DNA of 64,000 bases, from positions 1,426,001 to 1,490,000 of the forward strand of contig NZ_LR734808.1 in NCBI RefSeq assembly GCF_902506655.1. The letters run 5' to 3'. The notes beneath the pieces were generated by a model that saw only the letters and a program-made list of their open reading frames with translations, made no database searches and was not told the DNA's origin. This document shows, piece after piece, positions 1 to 8,349 of the stretch. Positions within the stretch are counted from its first letter, which is position 1. The number at the start of each line of letters is the position of its first letter. Source of the stretch: Marinoscillum sp. 108 (lineage in GTDB: Bacteria; Bacteroidota; Bacteroidia; Cytophagales; Cyclobacteriaceae). The translations under genes and the position numbers were made by a program.

Positions 1-29
1 CAGACACAGGAACAAAATGAATTCGCAAC

Positions 30-923
30 GTGCAAGGTAGATTATTGATTTACGTACTAGGGCTTTTGATCATGATGGGGGCCAACGCCCAAAAAATCAC
101 AGTCAAAGGTGGTTTTATAGAAGACAGCCTCAAAATCGGTGAAGACATTCATTACTGGGTTTCCGCGGAGTACCCGGATCATCTGGAGTTGATCTTTCCC
201 GATACTACTTACAATTTCTCACCCTTTGAATTTTCGGGGAAAGAATACTTTCCCAGTATAATCAAAACCGATCGGGCCTTTGATTCTGCTGTTTATACCC
301 TTCAGAGCTATGAGATTGATCCGATCCAGTCGCTTTCCATTCCTGTATTCATACTCAAACCTACAGGTGACAGTACCCGCATAGATGCTGGTCTTGATTC
401 CATCTTTTTTAAGCAGCTTCTGGAGGTGGTGACCGATACTACCAGCCTGAAAACCAATCTGGCTTATCAAAACGTACCTACCCAATTTAATTTTCCACTA
501 CTATGGATCATTCTGGGTGTTCTGATGGTGCTGACACTGGCTACCTATCTCATTTTTGGAAAGAAAATACGAAAGACCATCAGGTTGAGGAAACTGAAAA
601 AAGACTTTATTGCGTTCTCCGAGCACCTGACCATGGACATCAGAAGTCTGAAGGAAGCACCAAACCAAAAAATCGCCGAGCACGCCCTGACAGAGTGGAA
701 GAATTTTCTTGAGCGGCTTGAGCAACGACCATTCTCAAAGCTCACCACCAAGGAAATCATGGCTTTGGAATATACCGGAGAGCTGAACGGTACCCTTAAA
801 AACATTGACCGCTGCGTCTATGGCGGTCGCTCGAGCGACGAGCTATATAAGGATTTTCAGGCTATCGAAGACTTCACGCAGCACAGATATTCAGTGATCA
901 CAGACCAAATCAAAAACAGCTAA
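30..923 (+). CDS. BatD/DUF4381-like membrane protein upstream of batA
   Basis: This is an envelope protein of 297 residues. It has an N-terminal signal peptide (hydrophobic to about residue 18, ending near ANA), a roughly 130-residue extracytoplasmic domain, one membrane segment at about 155-176, and a basic then helical cytoplasmic tail. That layout matches the BatD/DUF4381-like proteins encoded between a DUF58 gene and a VWA gene in bat (aerotolerance-type) operons, and the VWA gene starts only 5 bp downstream. The start is a GTG at 30; the frame is closed by a TGA at 18-20, so only an ATT at 21 lies further upstream. An upstream gene probably ended within the first 48 bases, but its reading frame cannot be fixed. 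The exact function of the family is unknown. The domain assignment rests on topology and neighbourhood, not on a motif. Confidence 0.75.
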   Translation: MQGRLLIYVLGLLIMMGANAQKITVKGGFIEDSLKIGEDIHYWVSAEYPDHLELIFPDTTYNFSPFEFSGKEYFPSIIKTDRAFDSAVYTLQSYEIDPIQSLSIPVFILKPTGDSTRIDAGLDSIFFKQLLEVVTDTTSLKTNLAYQNVPTQFNFPLLWIILGVLMVLTLATYLIFGKKIRKTIRLRKLKKDFIAFSEHLTMDIRSLKEAPNQKIAEHALTEWKNFLERLEQRPFSKLTTKEIMALEYTGELNGTLKNIDRCVYGGRSSDELYKDFQAIEDFTQHRYSVITDQIKNS

Positions 924-928
924 CAATT

Positions 929-1969
929 ATGGAGAGCACGAATTCCTGGTTTTCTGTCAACTGGTTCACCTGGTCAAAACTCCAATCTTTTGATTGGGAG
1001 CAACCCTTATGGTTCTATCTGTTATTGGGCATTTTACTACTCCTGCTCATCAGGGCGGTAGTTATGACCCAGTTTCGTCAGCGCCTCCCCATAGCACTCA
1101 CCAAAAAAGACATCAAAAGTGATCCGGTGAGCTATTTCAGGATTATCCCCCCTATTCTTTTCTTCATTACCATTAGCCTGCTGGTCACAGCACTGGCCAG
1201 ACCACAGTCTACCAACGAGCAGGTGGAGCAATGGAGTGAAGGCATAGACATCATGATGACCATTGACATCTCTGAATCCATGCAAATTGAGGATTTCAGG
1301 CCCAACAGGCTGGAGGCCGCCAAAGAGGTAGCCAGAAATTTCGTAGCGGGCAGGTTTCAGGACCGAATTGGGCTGGTCGTATTTTCCGGAGATGCGTTCT
1401 CCAGATCTCCACTCACTTCCGACTATGACCTACTCAACTCTTACATTGATGACATCTCCTTTGATCTGATAGAAAACCGCGGAACTGCTATCGGCAGTGC
1501 CCTGGCAGTAGCCACCAACAGGCTCAGGGAGTCAGACAGTAAATCAAAGGTGCTGATACTGCTGAGTGATGGTGACAACACCGCTGGAAACATAGACCCC
1601 ATCACTGCCGCAAAACTGGCTCAAGCTTACGACATCAAGATTTATACCATTGCCATTGGTAAAGAAGGCAAAGTTCCTTTTGGGACCGACTTCTTTGGGC
1701 GCCCCAGGTATGTCGAAAATACGCTGGATGAAACCAACCTGAGAGAGATTGCCAAAATAGGCAGGGGCAACTTCTACAGAGTCTCCGACAAAGAAGCTCT
1801 GCAGCAAGTGTTCTCAGAAATCGACTCACTGGAGAAGGCCGAAATCAAAGAAACCCGTTACAAGGACACCACGGATTATTATACGATCTATCTGCGCTGG
1901 GCTATGATATTCTTTTTGCTTTGGCTCCTGACAAAATCTACCTTTATTACCAACGCGCTAAGTGACTAA
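929..1969 (+). CDS. batA: BatA-like von Willebrand factor A protein
   Basis: This is a 346-residue inner-membrane VWA protein. Two N-terminal hydrophobic segments (about 27-46 and 71-91) precede the VWA domain, whose metal-ion-dependent adhesion site is intact (D-I-S-E-S, Asp113/Ser115/Ser117). A further membrane segment lies at about 321-340. The architecture is that of BatA, which in Bacteroidota works with MoxR-type AAA ATPases and other Bat proteins in envelope stress or aerotolerance; the mechanism is not settled. The preceding gene is 5 bp upstream, so the two are surely co-transcribed. Usual partners batB, batC and batD do not follow: a 281-bp gap leads to asnB instead. VWA family membership is certain. 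The batA name rests on topology and neighbourhood. Confidence 0.85.
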   Translation: MESTNSWFSVNWFTWSKLQSFDWEQPLWFYLLLGILLLLLIRAVVMTQFRQRLPIALTKKDIKSDPVSYFRIIPPILFFITISLLVTALARPQSTNEQVEQWSEGIDIMMTIDISESMQIEDFRPNRLEAAKEVARNFVAGRFQDRIGLVVFSGDAFSRSPLTSDYDLLNSYIDDISFDLIENRGTAIGSALAVATNRLRESDSKSKVLILLSDGDNTAGNIDPITAAKLAQAYDIKIYTIAIGKEGKVPFGTDFFGRPRYVENTLDETNLREIAKIGRGNFYRVSDKEALQQVFSEIDSLEKAEIKETRYKDTTDYYTIYLRWAMIFFLLWLLTKSTFITNALSD

Positions 1970-2122
1970 CCAAAGCATCTGATACAGCATTGATCAGACA
2001 AATACGAAATTAACTTGTAAGCCCTGCAGAAGAAGGAATATTCTGATGAAATATTGATGATTTCCACCCTCCTATTTTACGAATATTTCAAATAACAAGA
2101 AATATACCCCACTCCATTTACA

Positions 2123-2141
2123 AATAAAGTTTGACTTTATT
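2123..2141. promoter_or_regulatory. Perfect inverted repeat upstream of asnB
   Basis: AATAAAGT and ACTTTATT are perfect 8-bp arms around a 3-nt centre (TTG), 109 bp before the asnB start. It lies in the 281-bp gap (1970-2250), which has no gene. It could be an operator or a small hairpin. No binding protein can be named from sequence, and AT-rich DNA gives such repeats by chance fairly often. Confidence 0.35.
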
Positions 2142-2196
2142 GAAAATATTCGCAACAGGGATTAACTTCCGCCCTTGAAAAATAAACACCTGATAT

Positions 2197-2228
2197 TTAT
2201 TCTGACCAATAAGTATTTGACAGAATAA
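2197..2228. promoter_or_regulatory. Second inverted repeat upstream of asnB
   Basis: TTATTCTG (2197-2204) and CAGAATAA (2221-2228) are perfect complementary 8-bp arms separated by 16 nt. They end 22 bp before the asnB start codon and just before a purine-rich AGGAG stretch. The position fits an operator or a 5'-leader stem, but function is inferred only from symmetry and place. Confidence 0.3.
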
Positions 2229-2250
2229 TAAAAGGAGAAAACGTAAGAAT

Positions 2251-3915
2251 ATGTGCGGAATTGTATGTGCTTTTGAGTTAAAGCAAAAGGCCGAAGTACT
2301 CAGACCAAGATTATTGGAGATGTCCAAAAAACTGAGGCACCGAGGCCCGGACTGGAGTGGTATATACAGTAGTGAAAATGCCATACTGGCCCATGAGCGC
2401 CTGGCCATCGTTGATCCGGCTTCCGGCAAGCAGCCCCTCTTCAGTGACCATCAGAAAATCGTATTGGCTGCCAATGGAGAGATCTATAACCACAGGGAAC
2501 TCCGCAAACAATTTGAAGGAAAATACCATTTCAGCACGGCATCAGATTGCGAAGTGATCCTGGCTCTTTACAAAGAAAAAGGAGCAAGCTTTTTAGACGA
2601 ACTCAACGGAATATTTGGATTTGCTCTTTACGATTCTGAAAGCGATGCTTACCTCGTTGCCAGGGATCATATGGGCATCATCCCCCTTTACATGGGATGG
2701 GATGAGGATGGTACTTTTTATGTTGCTTCCGAACTCAAAGCCCTCGAAGGAGTGTGCACCAAAATAGAGCTTTTTCCTCCGGGACATTACCTGCATAGTA
2801 AAGAAGGCAAGCTCGTAAAATGGTATGAGCGTGACTGGACTGCTTACGAAAATGTGAAGGACAGTGAAACAAGCATAGAGGATCTTCACGACGCTCTGGA
2901 GGCGGCTGTAAAGCGTCAGTTGATGTCTGACGTACCGTATGGCGTGCTATTGTCGGGTGGGCTCGACTCATCCGTCACCTCGGCCCTCGCTAAGAAATTT
3001 TCTCAAAACAGAATAGAAACTGATGGCAAGACTGGTGCCTGGTGGCCTCAGCTTCACTCATTTGCCGTAGGACTGGAGGGCTCTCCGGATTTGGCAGCCG
3101 CCAGAAATGCCGCTGAGCACATAGGCACCGTCCATCATGAAATTCTCTTCACCATACAGGAGGGACTGGATGCTATTCGCGATGTAATCTACCACCTGGA
3201 GACCTACGATGTGACTACCGTGCGTGCCTCTACCCCTATGTATCTGATGGCAAGAGTGATCAAGTCCATGGGGATCAAAATGGTACTCTCCGGTGAAGGT
3301 TCTGATGAGCTCTTTGGTGGGTATCTCTATTTCCACAAAGCGCCCAATGCCAAGGAGTTTCATGAAGAAACTGTGCGCAAGCTGAGCAAACTACACCAGT
3401 ATGACTGTCTGCGAGCCAATAAATCCCTGGCCGCCTGGGGCATCGAAGGCCGTGTGCCCTTTCTGGATAAGGAATTCATCGATGTGGCCATGCGCCTGAA
3501 TCCTCAGGATAAAATGATCACTCCGGAAAAAATGGAGAAGTGGGTAGTGCGAAAGGCTTTCGAAAACTACCTCCCTGACAGCATTGCCTGGAGACAGAAA
3601 GAACAGTTTTCTGATGGTGTGGGCTATAGCTGGATAGACACCCTCAAGCAGGTGGTCAGTGAAAAAGTATCCGACGATCAGCTGGCCAATGCCAAATATA
3701 AATTCCCAGTACAAACGCCCAGAAACAAAGAGGAATTTTATTATAGAACCATCTTCTCTGAGCATTTCCCATCGGACACTGCGGCACTGTGTGTACCATC
3801 TGTACCATCCGTAGCCTGTAGCACTCCGGAGGCACTGGCCTGGGACGAATCCTTCAAAAACATGAATGACCCCTCTGGAAGAGCAGTGGGTGTACACACA
3901 GATAAGTACAAATAA
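2251..3915 (+). CDS. asnB: Asparagine synthase B (glutamine-hydrolysing)
   Basis: This cytoplasmic enzyme makes asparagine from aspartate, ATP and glutamine. The protein begins MCGIV, so Cys2 becomes the N-terminal nucleophile of the class II glutamine amidotransferase domain (about 2-190). The glutamine-binding region includes the NGEIYNH segment. The synthetase domain carries the PP-loop SGGLDSS near residue 236 and the GEGSDELFGGY motif. At 554 residues it has the same length as the E. coli AsnB family. It stands alone, with a 281-bp leader containing two inverted repeats that may be operators. No amino-acid biosynthesis neighbours are present. All key residues that can be checked by eye are there. 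Confidence 0.97.
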   Translation: MCGIVCAFELKQKAEVLRPRLLEMSKKLRHRGPDWSGIYSSENAILAHERLAIVDPASGKQPLFSDHQKIVLAANGEIYNHRELRKQFEGKYHFSTASDCEVILALYKEKGASFLDELNGIFGFALYDSESDAYLVARDHMGIIPLYMGWDEDGTFYVASELKALEGVCTKIELFPPGHYLHSKEGKLVKWYERDWTAYENVKDSETSIEDLHDALEAAVKRQLMSDVPYGVLLSGGLDSSVTSALAKKFSQNRIETDGKTGAWWPQLHSFAVGLEGSPDLAAARNAAEHIGTVHHEILFTIQEGLDAIRDVIYHLETYDVTTVRASTPMYLMARVIKSMGIKMVLSGEGSDELFGGYLYFHKAPNAKEFHEETVRKLSKLHQYDCLRANKSLAAWGIEGRVPFLDKEFIDVAMRLNPQDKMITPEKMEKWVVRKAFENYLPDSIAWRQKEQFSDGVGYSWIDTLKQVVSEKVSDDQLANAKYKFPVQTPRNKEEFYYRTIFSEHFPSDTAALCVPSVPSVACSTPEALAWDESFKNMNDPSGRAVGVHTDKYK

Positions 3916-3973
3916 TTCGAAGATTAGACGAGAAGAAATCCTTCCTAAGGGTGGTTTAAATTAACTTCGAGGT

Positions 3974-4543
3974 ATGGAAGATTACTTTGAAGAACAGGCC
4001 TTTAATGGCGTGAATTTCACTGAGCAGCGTCTGAAAAAAGGAGAATATAACCGTTGCCAATTTACCAACTGTTTATTCTCCGGGGTGGACCTCTCCTACC
4101 TGGTCTTCTCCGAATGTGTGTTTGAAAACTGTGACCTCAGCAATGCCCGGCTGAACAGCACCTCTTGGAAAGAGGTACAATTCAATGAGTGCAAACTATT
4201 GGGCCTTATTTTTAGTGACAGCAATCCCTTCCTCATGGCCATGAACTTTCGTGGCTGTCAGCTGAACTTCTCCTCTTTCTATCAGCTCAATCTTAAGGGA
4301 AGCCAATTCCAGCAGTGCAGTCTGCATGAAGTAGATTTTACAGAGACCAACCTGACCGGGGCCAGCTTTCACCAAAGTGATTTGTCAGGCGCTATATTTG
4401 AACAGACCATCCTGGAAAAAGCAGACTTCAGAGCAGCTCAGAACTACTCTATAGACCCGGCCCTGAATAAACTCAAAAAGGCCAGGTTTTCTATGCCCGA
4501 TGTGGTGGGCCTGCTCTATAAGCTGGACATTCAGATTACTTAG
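3974..4543 (+). CDS. Pentapeptide repeat protein
   Basis: This 189-residue cytoplasmic protein is built largely of A(D/N)LXX-type pentapeptides. Examples are CDLSNARLNS, VDFTETNLTGASFHQSDLSG and AIFEQTILEKADFRAA. Such repeats fold into a right-handed quadrilateral beta-helix. Some members (Qnr, McbG, MfpA) mimic DNA and protect gyrase, and the general form resembles those small soluble members. There are no signal peptide and no membrane segment. The many Cys residues inside the repeats (CQFTNCLF, CVFENC) are typical of the Qnr/McbG-like branch. It begins 58 bp after asnB and ends 12 bp before a convergent gene. A role in quinolone resistance cannot be deduced from sequence. Confidence 0.9.
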   Translation: MEDYFEEQAFNGVNFTEQRLKKGEYNRCQFTNCLFSGVDLSYLVFSECVFENCDLSNARLNSTSWKEVQFNECKLLGLIFSDSNPFLMAMNFRGCQLNFSSFYQLNLKGSQFQQCSLHEVDFTETNLTGASFHQSDLSGAIFEQTILEKADFRAAQNYSIDPALNKLKKARFSMPDVVGLLYKLDIQIT

Positions 4544-4555
4544 GCGGAAGCCCCT

Positions 4556-5185
4556 CTAGTCAATGAGGAAATTATTAAACAGGAAGTAAATCATTTGAAT
4601 ACCAAAAAGAATCAGGATCACCCCAACTGACCTGTTTAGAATCAAAATTTTCTTGGGGGTAACCATCGCTCGGAGCCTGTAGGCAATGAACGCTTTGGTG
4701 ATATCAGAGACCAGAATGGTGGTGAGCACGCCTACGAAGAAATAAATTTGCTCACCGCTGCTGTAATCGTAGTTGACCGCCACCAGACCAATAATTCCCA
4801 GCCAGAATATCACTATGAAAGGATTAAACCCGTTGAGCACAAAGCCCTTCAACATGTATTTGAGATAGGAAAGCTCAGTATCCGCCTCCTGTTTTTCCTG
4901 GTAGATTTTAGGCTTTTTAAACCATGAGTATAACCCATAAGCAATAAGCACCACCGTGCCTACTATGGCCATCCACATTCGCGCAGTGGGCTTTTCCAGC
5001 AAGGAAGCAAGCCCCATAATGGCCAGGGCCACATAGAGCACATCACTCAGAGAAATACCCAGGGCTAGAAAAATCGCCTTTTTAAAGCCCTTTTGAACAC
5101 TGGTTTGCAGGAGTGCAAAAAAACCAGGGCCAAAGGAAAAAATAAAAATCAATCCAAATAATAATCCTGTAAAATATGAAGGCAT
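4556..5185 (-). CDS. LysE-family amino acid exporter
   Basis: This 209-residue inner-membrane protein has about six hydrophobic segments and the LysE/RhtB fold signature. The N-terminal GLIFIFSFGPGFFALLQTSVQKG stretch has the family's conserved G-P, and the FNPF(I) motif occurs in the second half. LysE transporters export basic or neutral amino acids and related metabolites; the substrate here is unknown. Its ATG overlaps the stop codon of the upstream GH3-like gene (TGATG), so the two are translationally coupled. That suggests the exported compound relates to the amino-acid conjugate made by that enzyme. The inference is functional and untested. Confidence 0.88.
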   Translation of the reverse strand: MPSYFTGLLFGLIFIFSFGPGFFALLQTSVQKGFKKAIFLALGISLSDVLYVALAIMGLASLLEKPTARMWMAIVGTVVLIAYGLYSWFKKPKIYQEKQEADTELSYLKYMLKGFVLNGFNPFIVIFWLGIIGLVAVNYDYSSGEQIYFFVGVLTTILVSDITKAFIAYRLRAMVTPKKILILNRSVGVILILFGIQMIYFLFNNFLID

Positions 5186-6744
5186 CAGCTAGGGTTCATG
5201 ATATTTCTGGCTGCAACGAATTCTTTCCACTGCTGCGACTTTTCATTTTTTAGTACTCTTGGAAATTTATTCTGGCCTCCCTCTTTCCCCTGCTCCTTCA
5301 TCCATTCGTAAAACAATGCTGTCGGGAGTACTCTTGCAGTCACCTCCCTCAGGGCATGCCCACGCTCTACTTTATAGTCGTCGTTAAGCTCCATCAGTTT
5401 CAGGTCCAGGCGCTTCTGCAATGACTCCTCATCCACTGTATCATCAGTGCCCAGATACCATCTGTGAGCAAACCTACCTCCAACTGATTCTCCCAGCACC
5501 GTAAACTCACGGATGTCGATATTGAATTCCGCACTTACCAACTCCACGGCTTTATTCATGTTATCAACCGAAAGGTGCTCACCACACAAACTCAGGAAGT
5601 GTTTGGTCCGACCAGTAATGTATATTTCCGAGTCCTCTACAGACGCAAACTTAATCACATCTCCGATAAGGTACCTCCAGGCTCCGGCATTTGTGCTGAT
5701 CAGCAATGCATACTCCACCCCCGTCTTTACCTGATCTATATGAAGCGTTTCAGGATTTTCTCTCATTACACCATCTTCTGTAAAGTTTTTAGGGGTAAAG
5801 GGGACAAACTCGTAGAAGATTCCATTATTCAATACCAGTTTCATGGACCGTTGCACTGATTGGGCCTGAAAAGCAATAAATCCCTCACTGGCAAGATAGG
5901 TTTCCATATAGATCAATGGATGTTTCAGAAGTTTTTCAAAGCCTTTTTTGTAGGGTTCAAAGGACACTCCACCATGCACGAAGATTTTCAAATTTGGCCA
6001 GATATCATGGATCGTGGCTACGCCATAGTGTTTGACTATTTTTTCCATCAAAATCTGAAGCCATGCTGGCACCCCTACGATAATCCCAATATCCCAATCC
6101 TTCGCTCGTCGCGTGATTTCGTCCAGCTTATCTCCCCAGTCCGACGTTTTAGCTATTTTCTTCCCTGGCTTGTAAAAGTGCTGAAACCAAAATGGTATTT
6201 GTGCGGCAGTGATCCCACTCAGGTCTCCTTCGAAATAGGTACCACTCTTCCTGAGGTTTGTACTCCCGCCAAGCATCAGAATTCCTTTGGTAAACAGGTC
6301 AGTAGGCAAGTCGTACTTTGAGAGTGTAAGTATTTGCCTCATACTGGTCTTTCTGATCGACTTGATCATCTCTTTGGTGATCGGAATATACTTGGAGGAA
6401 GCGCCTGACGTGCCACTGCTCAGTGCAAAGTACTTCACCTTGCCTGGATAACAAACATCCCTCTTGCCCGCTTTGGCCAAATGCCACCATTCATTGTGGA
6501 TTTTATCATAGTCAAACACCGGGACTTTGCTGATGAACTCAGCATAGAACTGGTCTCTGGAGCCTGTTTTGAAAGTTTTGAGGATATTCGCAAACCCATA
6601 GTGCCTGCCAAACTCAGTATGCTGTGCATGGATCATCAACTTTCGGAGTTCCCCTTTTTGCAGATCAAAGGCAGACGTATATTGCTGCTCCATGCTCTCC
6701 CCCAGCATGATTCCTTTCTTCAAAAGTGTGCCTAATATTGCCAT
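5185..6744 (-). CDS. GH3-family acyl-acid amido synthetase
   Basis: This 519-residue cytoplasmic enzyme belongs to the GH3 auxin-responsive promoter family of the ANL adenylating superfamily. Plant members adenylate a carboxylic acid and join it to an amino acid. Visible motifs are the phosphate-binding SSGTSGASSK at 109-118, the YLASEGF adenylate-binding motif mid-protein, YLIGDVIKF, and the hinge region with YITGRTKHFLSLCGEHL. Bacterial GH3 proteins occur in Bacteroidota, mostly uncharacterised. The gene is coupled by a 1-nt overlap to a LysE exporter, and a divergent YggS-like PLP protein lies 97 bp upstream. Family assignment is firm; acid and amino-acid substrates are unknown. Confidence 0.9.
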   Translation of the reverse strand: MAILGTLLKKGIMLGESMEQQYTSAFDLQKGELRKLMIHAQHTEFGRHYGFANILKTFKTGSRDQFYAEFISKVPVFDYDKIHNEWWHLAKAGKRDVCYPGKVKYFALSSGTSGASSKYIPITKEMIKSIRKTSMRQILTLSKYDLPTDLFTKGILMLGGSTNLRKSGTYFEGDLSGITAAQIPFWFQHFYKPGKKIAKTSDWGDKLDEITRRAKDWDIGIIVGVPAWLQILMEKIVKHYGVATIHDIWPNLKIFVHGGVSFEPYKKGFEKLLKHPLIYMETYLASEGFIAFQAQSVQRSMKLVLNNGIFYEFVPFTPKNFTEDGVMRENPETLHIDQVKTGVEYALLISTNAGAWRYLIGDVIKFASVEDSEIYITGRTKHFLSLCGEHLSVDNMNKAVELVSAEFNIDIREFTVLGESVGGRFAHRWYLGTDDTVDEESLQKRLDLKLMELNDDYKVERGHALREVTARVLPTALFYEWMKEQGKEGGQNKFPRVLKNEKSQQWKEFVAARNIMNPS

Positions 6745-6841
6745 AATAGAGTATTTAAGAAAGTCATGTGATTTTCACCGCTGACTTACCAACTTTGCGC
6801 TAGTTTTAAAGTTAACCATAGTCAAGAATTTAGCACTCCAC

Positions 6842-7519
6842 ATGGGCGACATAGCAGTAAATATTAACAAAATAAAAACAGAGCTCGCCGGCACCAGTGC
6901 CCGACTGATTGCCGTTAGTAAGACCAAACCCATGTCTGCCGTGCAGGAAGCGTACGACAGTGACCAGCGGGATTTTGGTGAAAACAAAGTACAGGAGATG
7001 ACTGAGAAGTACGAGGCTCTCCCAAAGGACATCCGGTGGCACATGATTGGTCATCTGCAGCGGAATAAAGTGAAATATATCGCTCCTTATGTGCACCTCA
7101 TCCATGCGGTGGATAGCGTGAGATTGCTGAGGGAAATAGACAAAGAAGCCGCCAAAAACGACCGAATCATCTCATGTCTCCTTCAAATTCACATTGCAGA
7201 GGAAACCACCAAGTTCGGGTTCGACAAAAATGACCTGCAGTATTTTCTGGAAAATGGTGAACTCGAAGCCCTTACCCACATCAAAGTATGCGGACTTATG
7301 GGAATGGCCACCCTCACCCAGGATACTACTCAGATCTCTAAGGAATTTGAAGGACTTAAGATGCTATTCGATGAGTTCTCTTCAAAATTCCATTTCCGCA
7401 ATTTCGAGCTTACTGAACTCTCAATGGGTATGAGTGGCGACTATCGGCACGCGCTGGAGCATGGCAGCACCATGATCAGAGTGGGGAGTTCTATCTTTGG
7501 AGAAAGAAATTATGGATAA
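6842..7519 (+). CDS. YggS/PROSC-like PLP homeostasis protein
   Basis: This 225-residue single-domain TIM-barrel protein of the alanine-racemase N-terminal fold lacks the racemase C-terminal domain. The PLP lysine is Lys27 in AVSKTKP. Other conserved elements are DFGENKVQE, WHMIGHLQRNK and LSMGMSGDY(R)AL near the end. Known family members bind PLP and keep its free level and amino-acid pools balanced; no catalytic reaction is established. The stop codon overlaps the start of the next gene (DUF423) by 8 bp, so the pair forms a small operon. It is transcribed away from the GH3-like gene. Confidence 0.93.
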   Translation: MGDIAVNINKIKTELAGTSARLIAVSKTKPMSAVQEAYDSDQRDFGENKVQEMTEKYEALPKDIRWHMIGHLQRNKVKYIAPYVHLIHAVDSVRLLREIDKEAAKNDRIISCLLQIHIAEETTKFGFDKNDLQYFLENGELEALTHIKVCGLMGMATLTQDTTQISKEFEGLKMLFDEFSSKFHFRNFELTELSMGMSGDYRHALEHGSTMIRVGSSIFGERNYG

Positions 7520-7886
7520 GAAACACTTGTTAACCGGGAGTATACTGGCTGTAACTGCTGTGGGTTTAGGAGCTTTCGGAGCACACGCTTTGGCTGAAAC
7601 GCTGGAGACTTTCGGGAGAAAGGACACCTACGACACAGCTGTGCGGTACCACATGTTTCATGCTCTGGCCATTCTTTTTGTAAGCATCTTATATAAAAAT
7701 GGTCCACATCAATTGCTGACATGGACCATTCGTTTCTTTTTGAGTGGCACCCTGATCTTTTCGGGTAGCCTCTATGTGCTTTGTATAACCAACATTACCG
7801 TTCTGGGAGCCATCACGCCTATTGGAGGTATCCTCTTCATTGCCGGTTGGGTTACGCTTATTATCTATGCTCTACGCCATCACTGA
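7512..7886 (+). CDS. DUF423 small membrane protein
   Basis: This roughly 124-residue inner-membrane protein has four hydrophobic segments. It carries the DUF423 signature: GAFGAHAL near residue 20, YHMFHALAIL around 45-55 and PIGGILFIAGW near the end. The reading frame is open back to a TTG at 7497, but the ATG at 7512 (MDKKHLL) gives the usual family start and overlaps the yggS stop. The function of the family (YgdD-like) is unknown. The 3' end overlaps the convergent DUF1573 gene by 7 bp. Confidence 0.9.
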   Translation: MDKKHLLTGSILAVTAVGLGAFGAHALAETLETFGRKDTYDTAVRYHMFHALAILFVSILYKNGPHQLLTWTIRFFLSGTLIFSGSLYVLCITNITVLGAITPIGGILFIAGWVTLIIYALRHH

Positions 7887-8293
7887 TCTACAGGGGCTGG
7901 AGCCAGTACATTGGTGGTGATCTTCACGCGCTCCGTGCTGTTGATGGCGTTTGAAAGAATCGTTACCACCTTGTTTTGCATCCCCATCTTACCCCGGCTG
8001 TTGAAATTCACAGTAATCTCTGCCGTAGCTCCCGGTGCCAGAGGCTCTCTGTCCCAGTTGGTAGCAGTACAGCCACATGTGGTGCGCACGTCTGAAAGAA
8101 TTAAAGGTTCGTTACCCGTGTTTTCGTATTTGAAAACATGCGTTACTCTGTCACCCTGCGTGATGTCACCAAAATTATGCGCAGACTCAGTGAAAGTGAT
8201 CCTTGGACCATTCTGTACTTCTTCTGCACCTGTGGTTTGTGCTACTACGCCGAATCCTACGCAGAGTATGAATAAACTTGCTAAAACTCTCAT
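7880..8293 (-). CDS. DUF1573 periplasmic protein
   Basis: This roughly 137-residue exported protein has a signal peptide (MRVLASLFILCVGFGVVAQ) and one DUF1573 domain. The domain shows the phylum-typical pattern HNFGDITQGD ... FKYENTGNEPL ... CGCT ... PGATAEI. Many copies of this Ig-like/ASPM-Spd2-Hydin-like family are encoded by Bacteroidota; the role is unknown, though the paired Cys in TTCGCT could bind a metal. The frame stays open to 8326, but the ATG at 8293 is immediately followed by the signal peptide and is the better start. It shares a 56-bp divergent promoter region with the Nudix gene at 8350. Confidence 0.88.
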   Translation of the reverse strand: MRVLASLFILCVGFGVVAQTTGAEEVQNGPRITFTESAHNFGDITQGDRVTHVFKYENTGNEPLILSDVRTTCGCTATNWDREPLAPGATAEITVNFNSRGKMGMQNKVVTILSNAINSTERVKITTNVLAPAPVDQ

Positions 8294-8304
8294 ATAATTT
8301 TTTT

Positions 8305-8335
8305 TTTGAGTAAAGTTAACGTACATCGATATAAT
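8305..8335 (+). promoter_or_regulatory. Possible promoter for the Nudix gene at 8350
   Basis: TTTG at 8305-8308 is followed 21 bp later by TATAATAT (8330-8337), about 12 bp before the start codon. The first box fits the Bacteroidota -33 element. The second is closer to a classical -10 (TATAAT) than to TAnnTTTG. GTTAAC occurs on both sides of the interval (8315-8320 and around 8338-8343). The 56-bp gap must also drive the divergent DUF1573 gene. Assignment is tentative. Confidence 0.3.
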
Positions 8336-8349
8336 ATGTTAACAAAACC

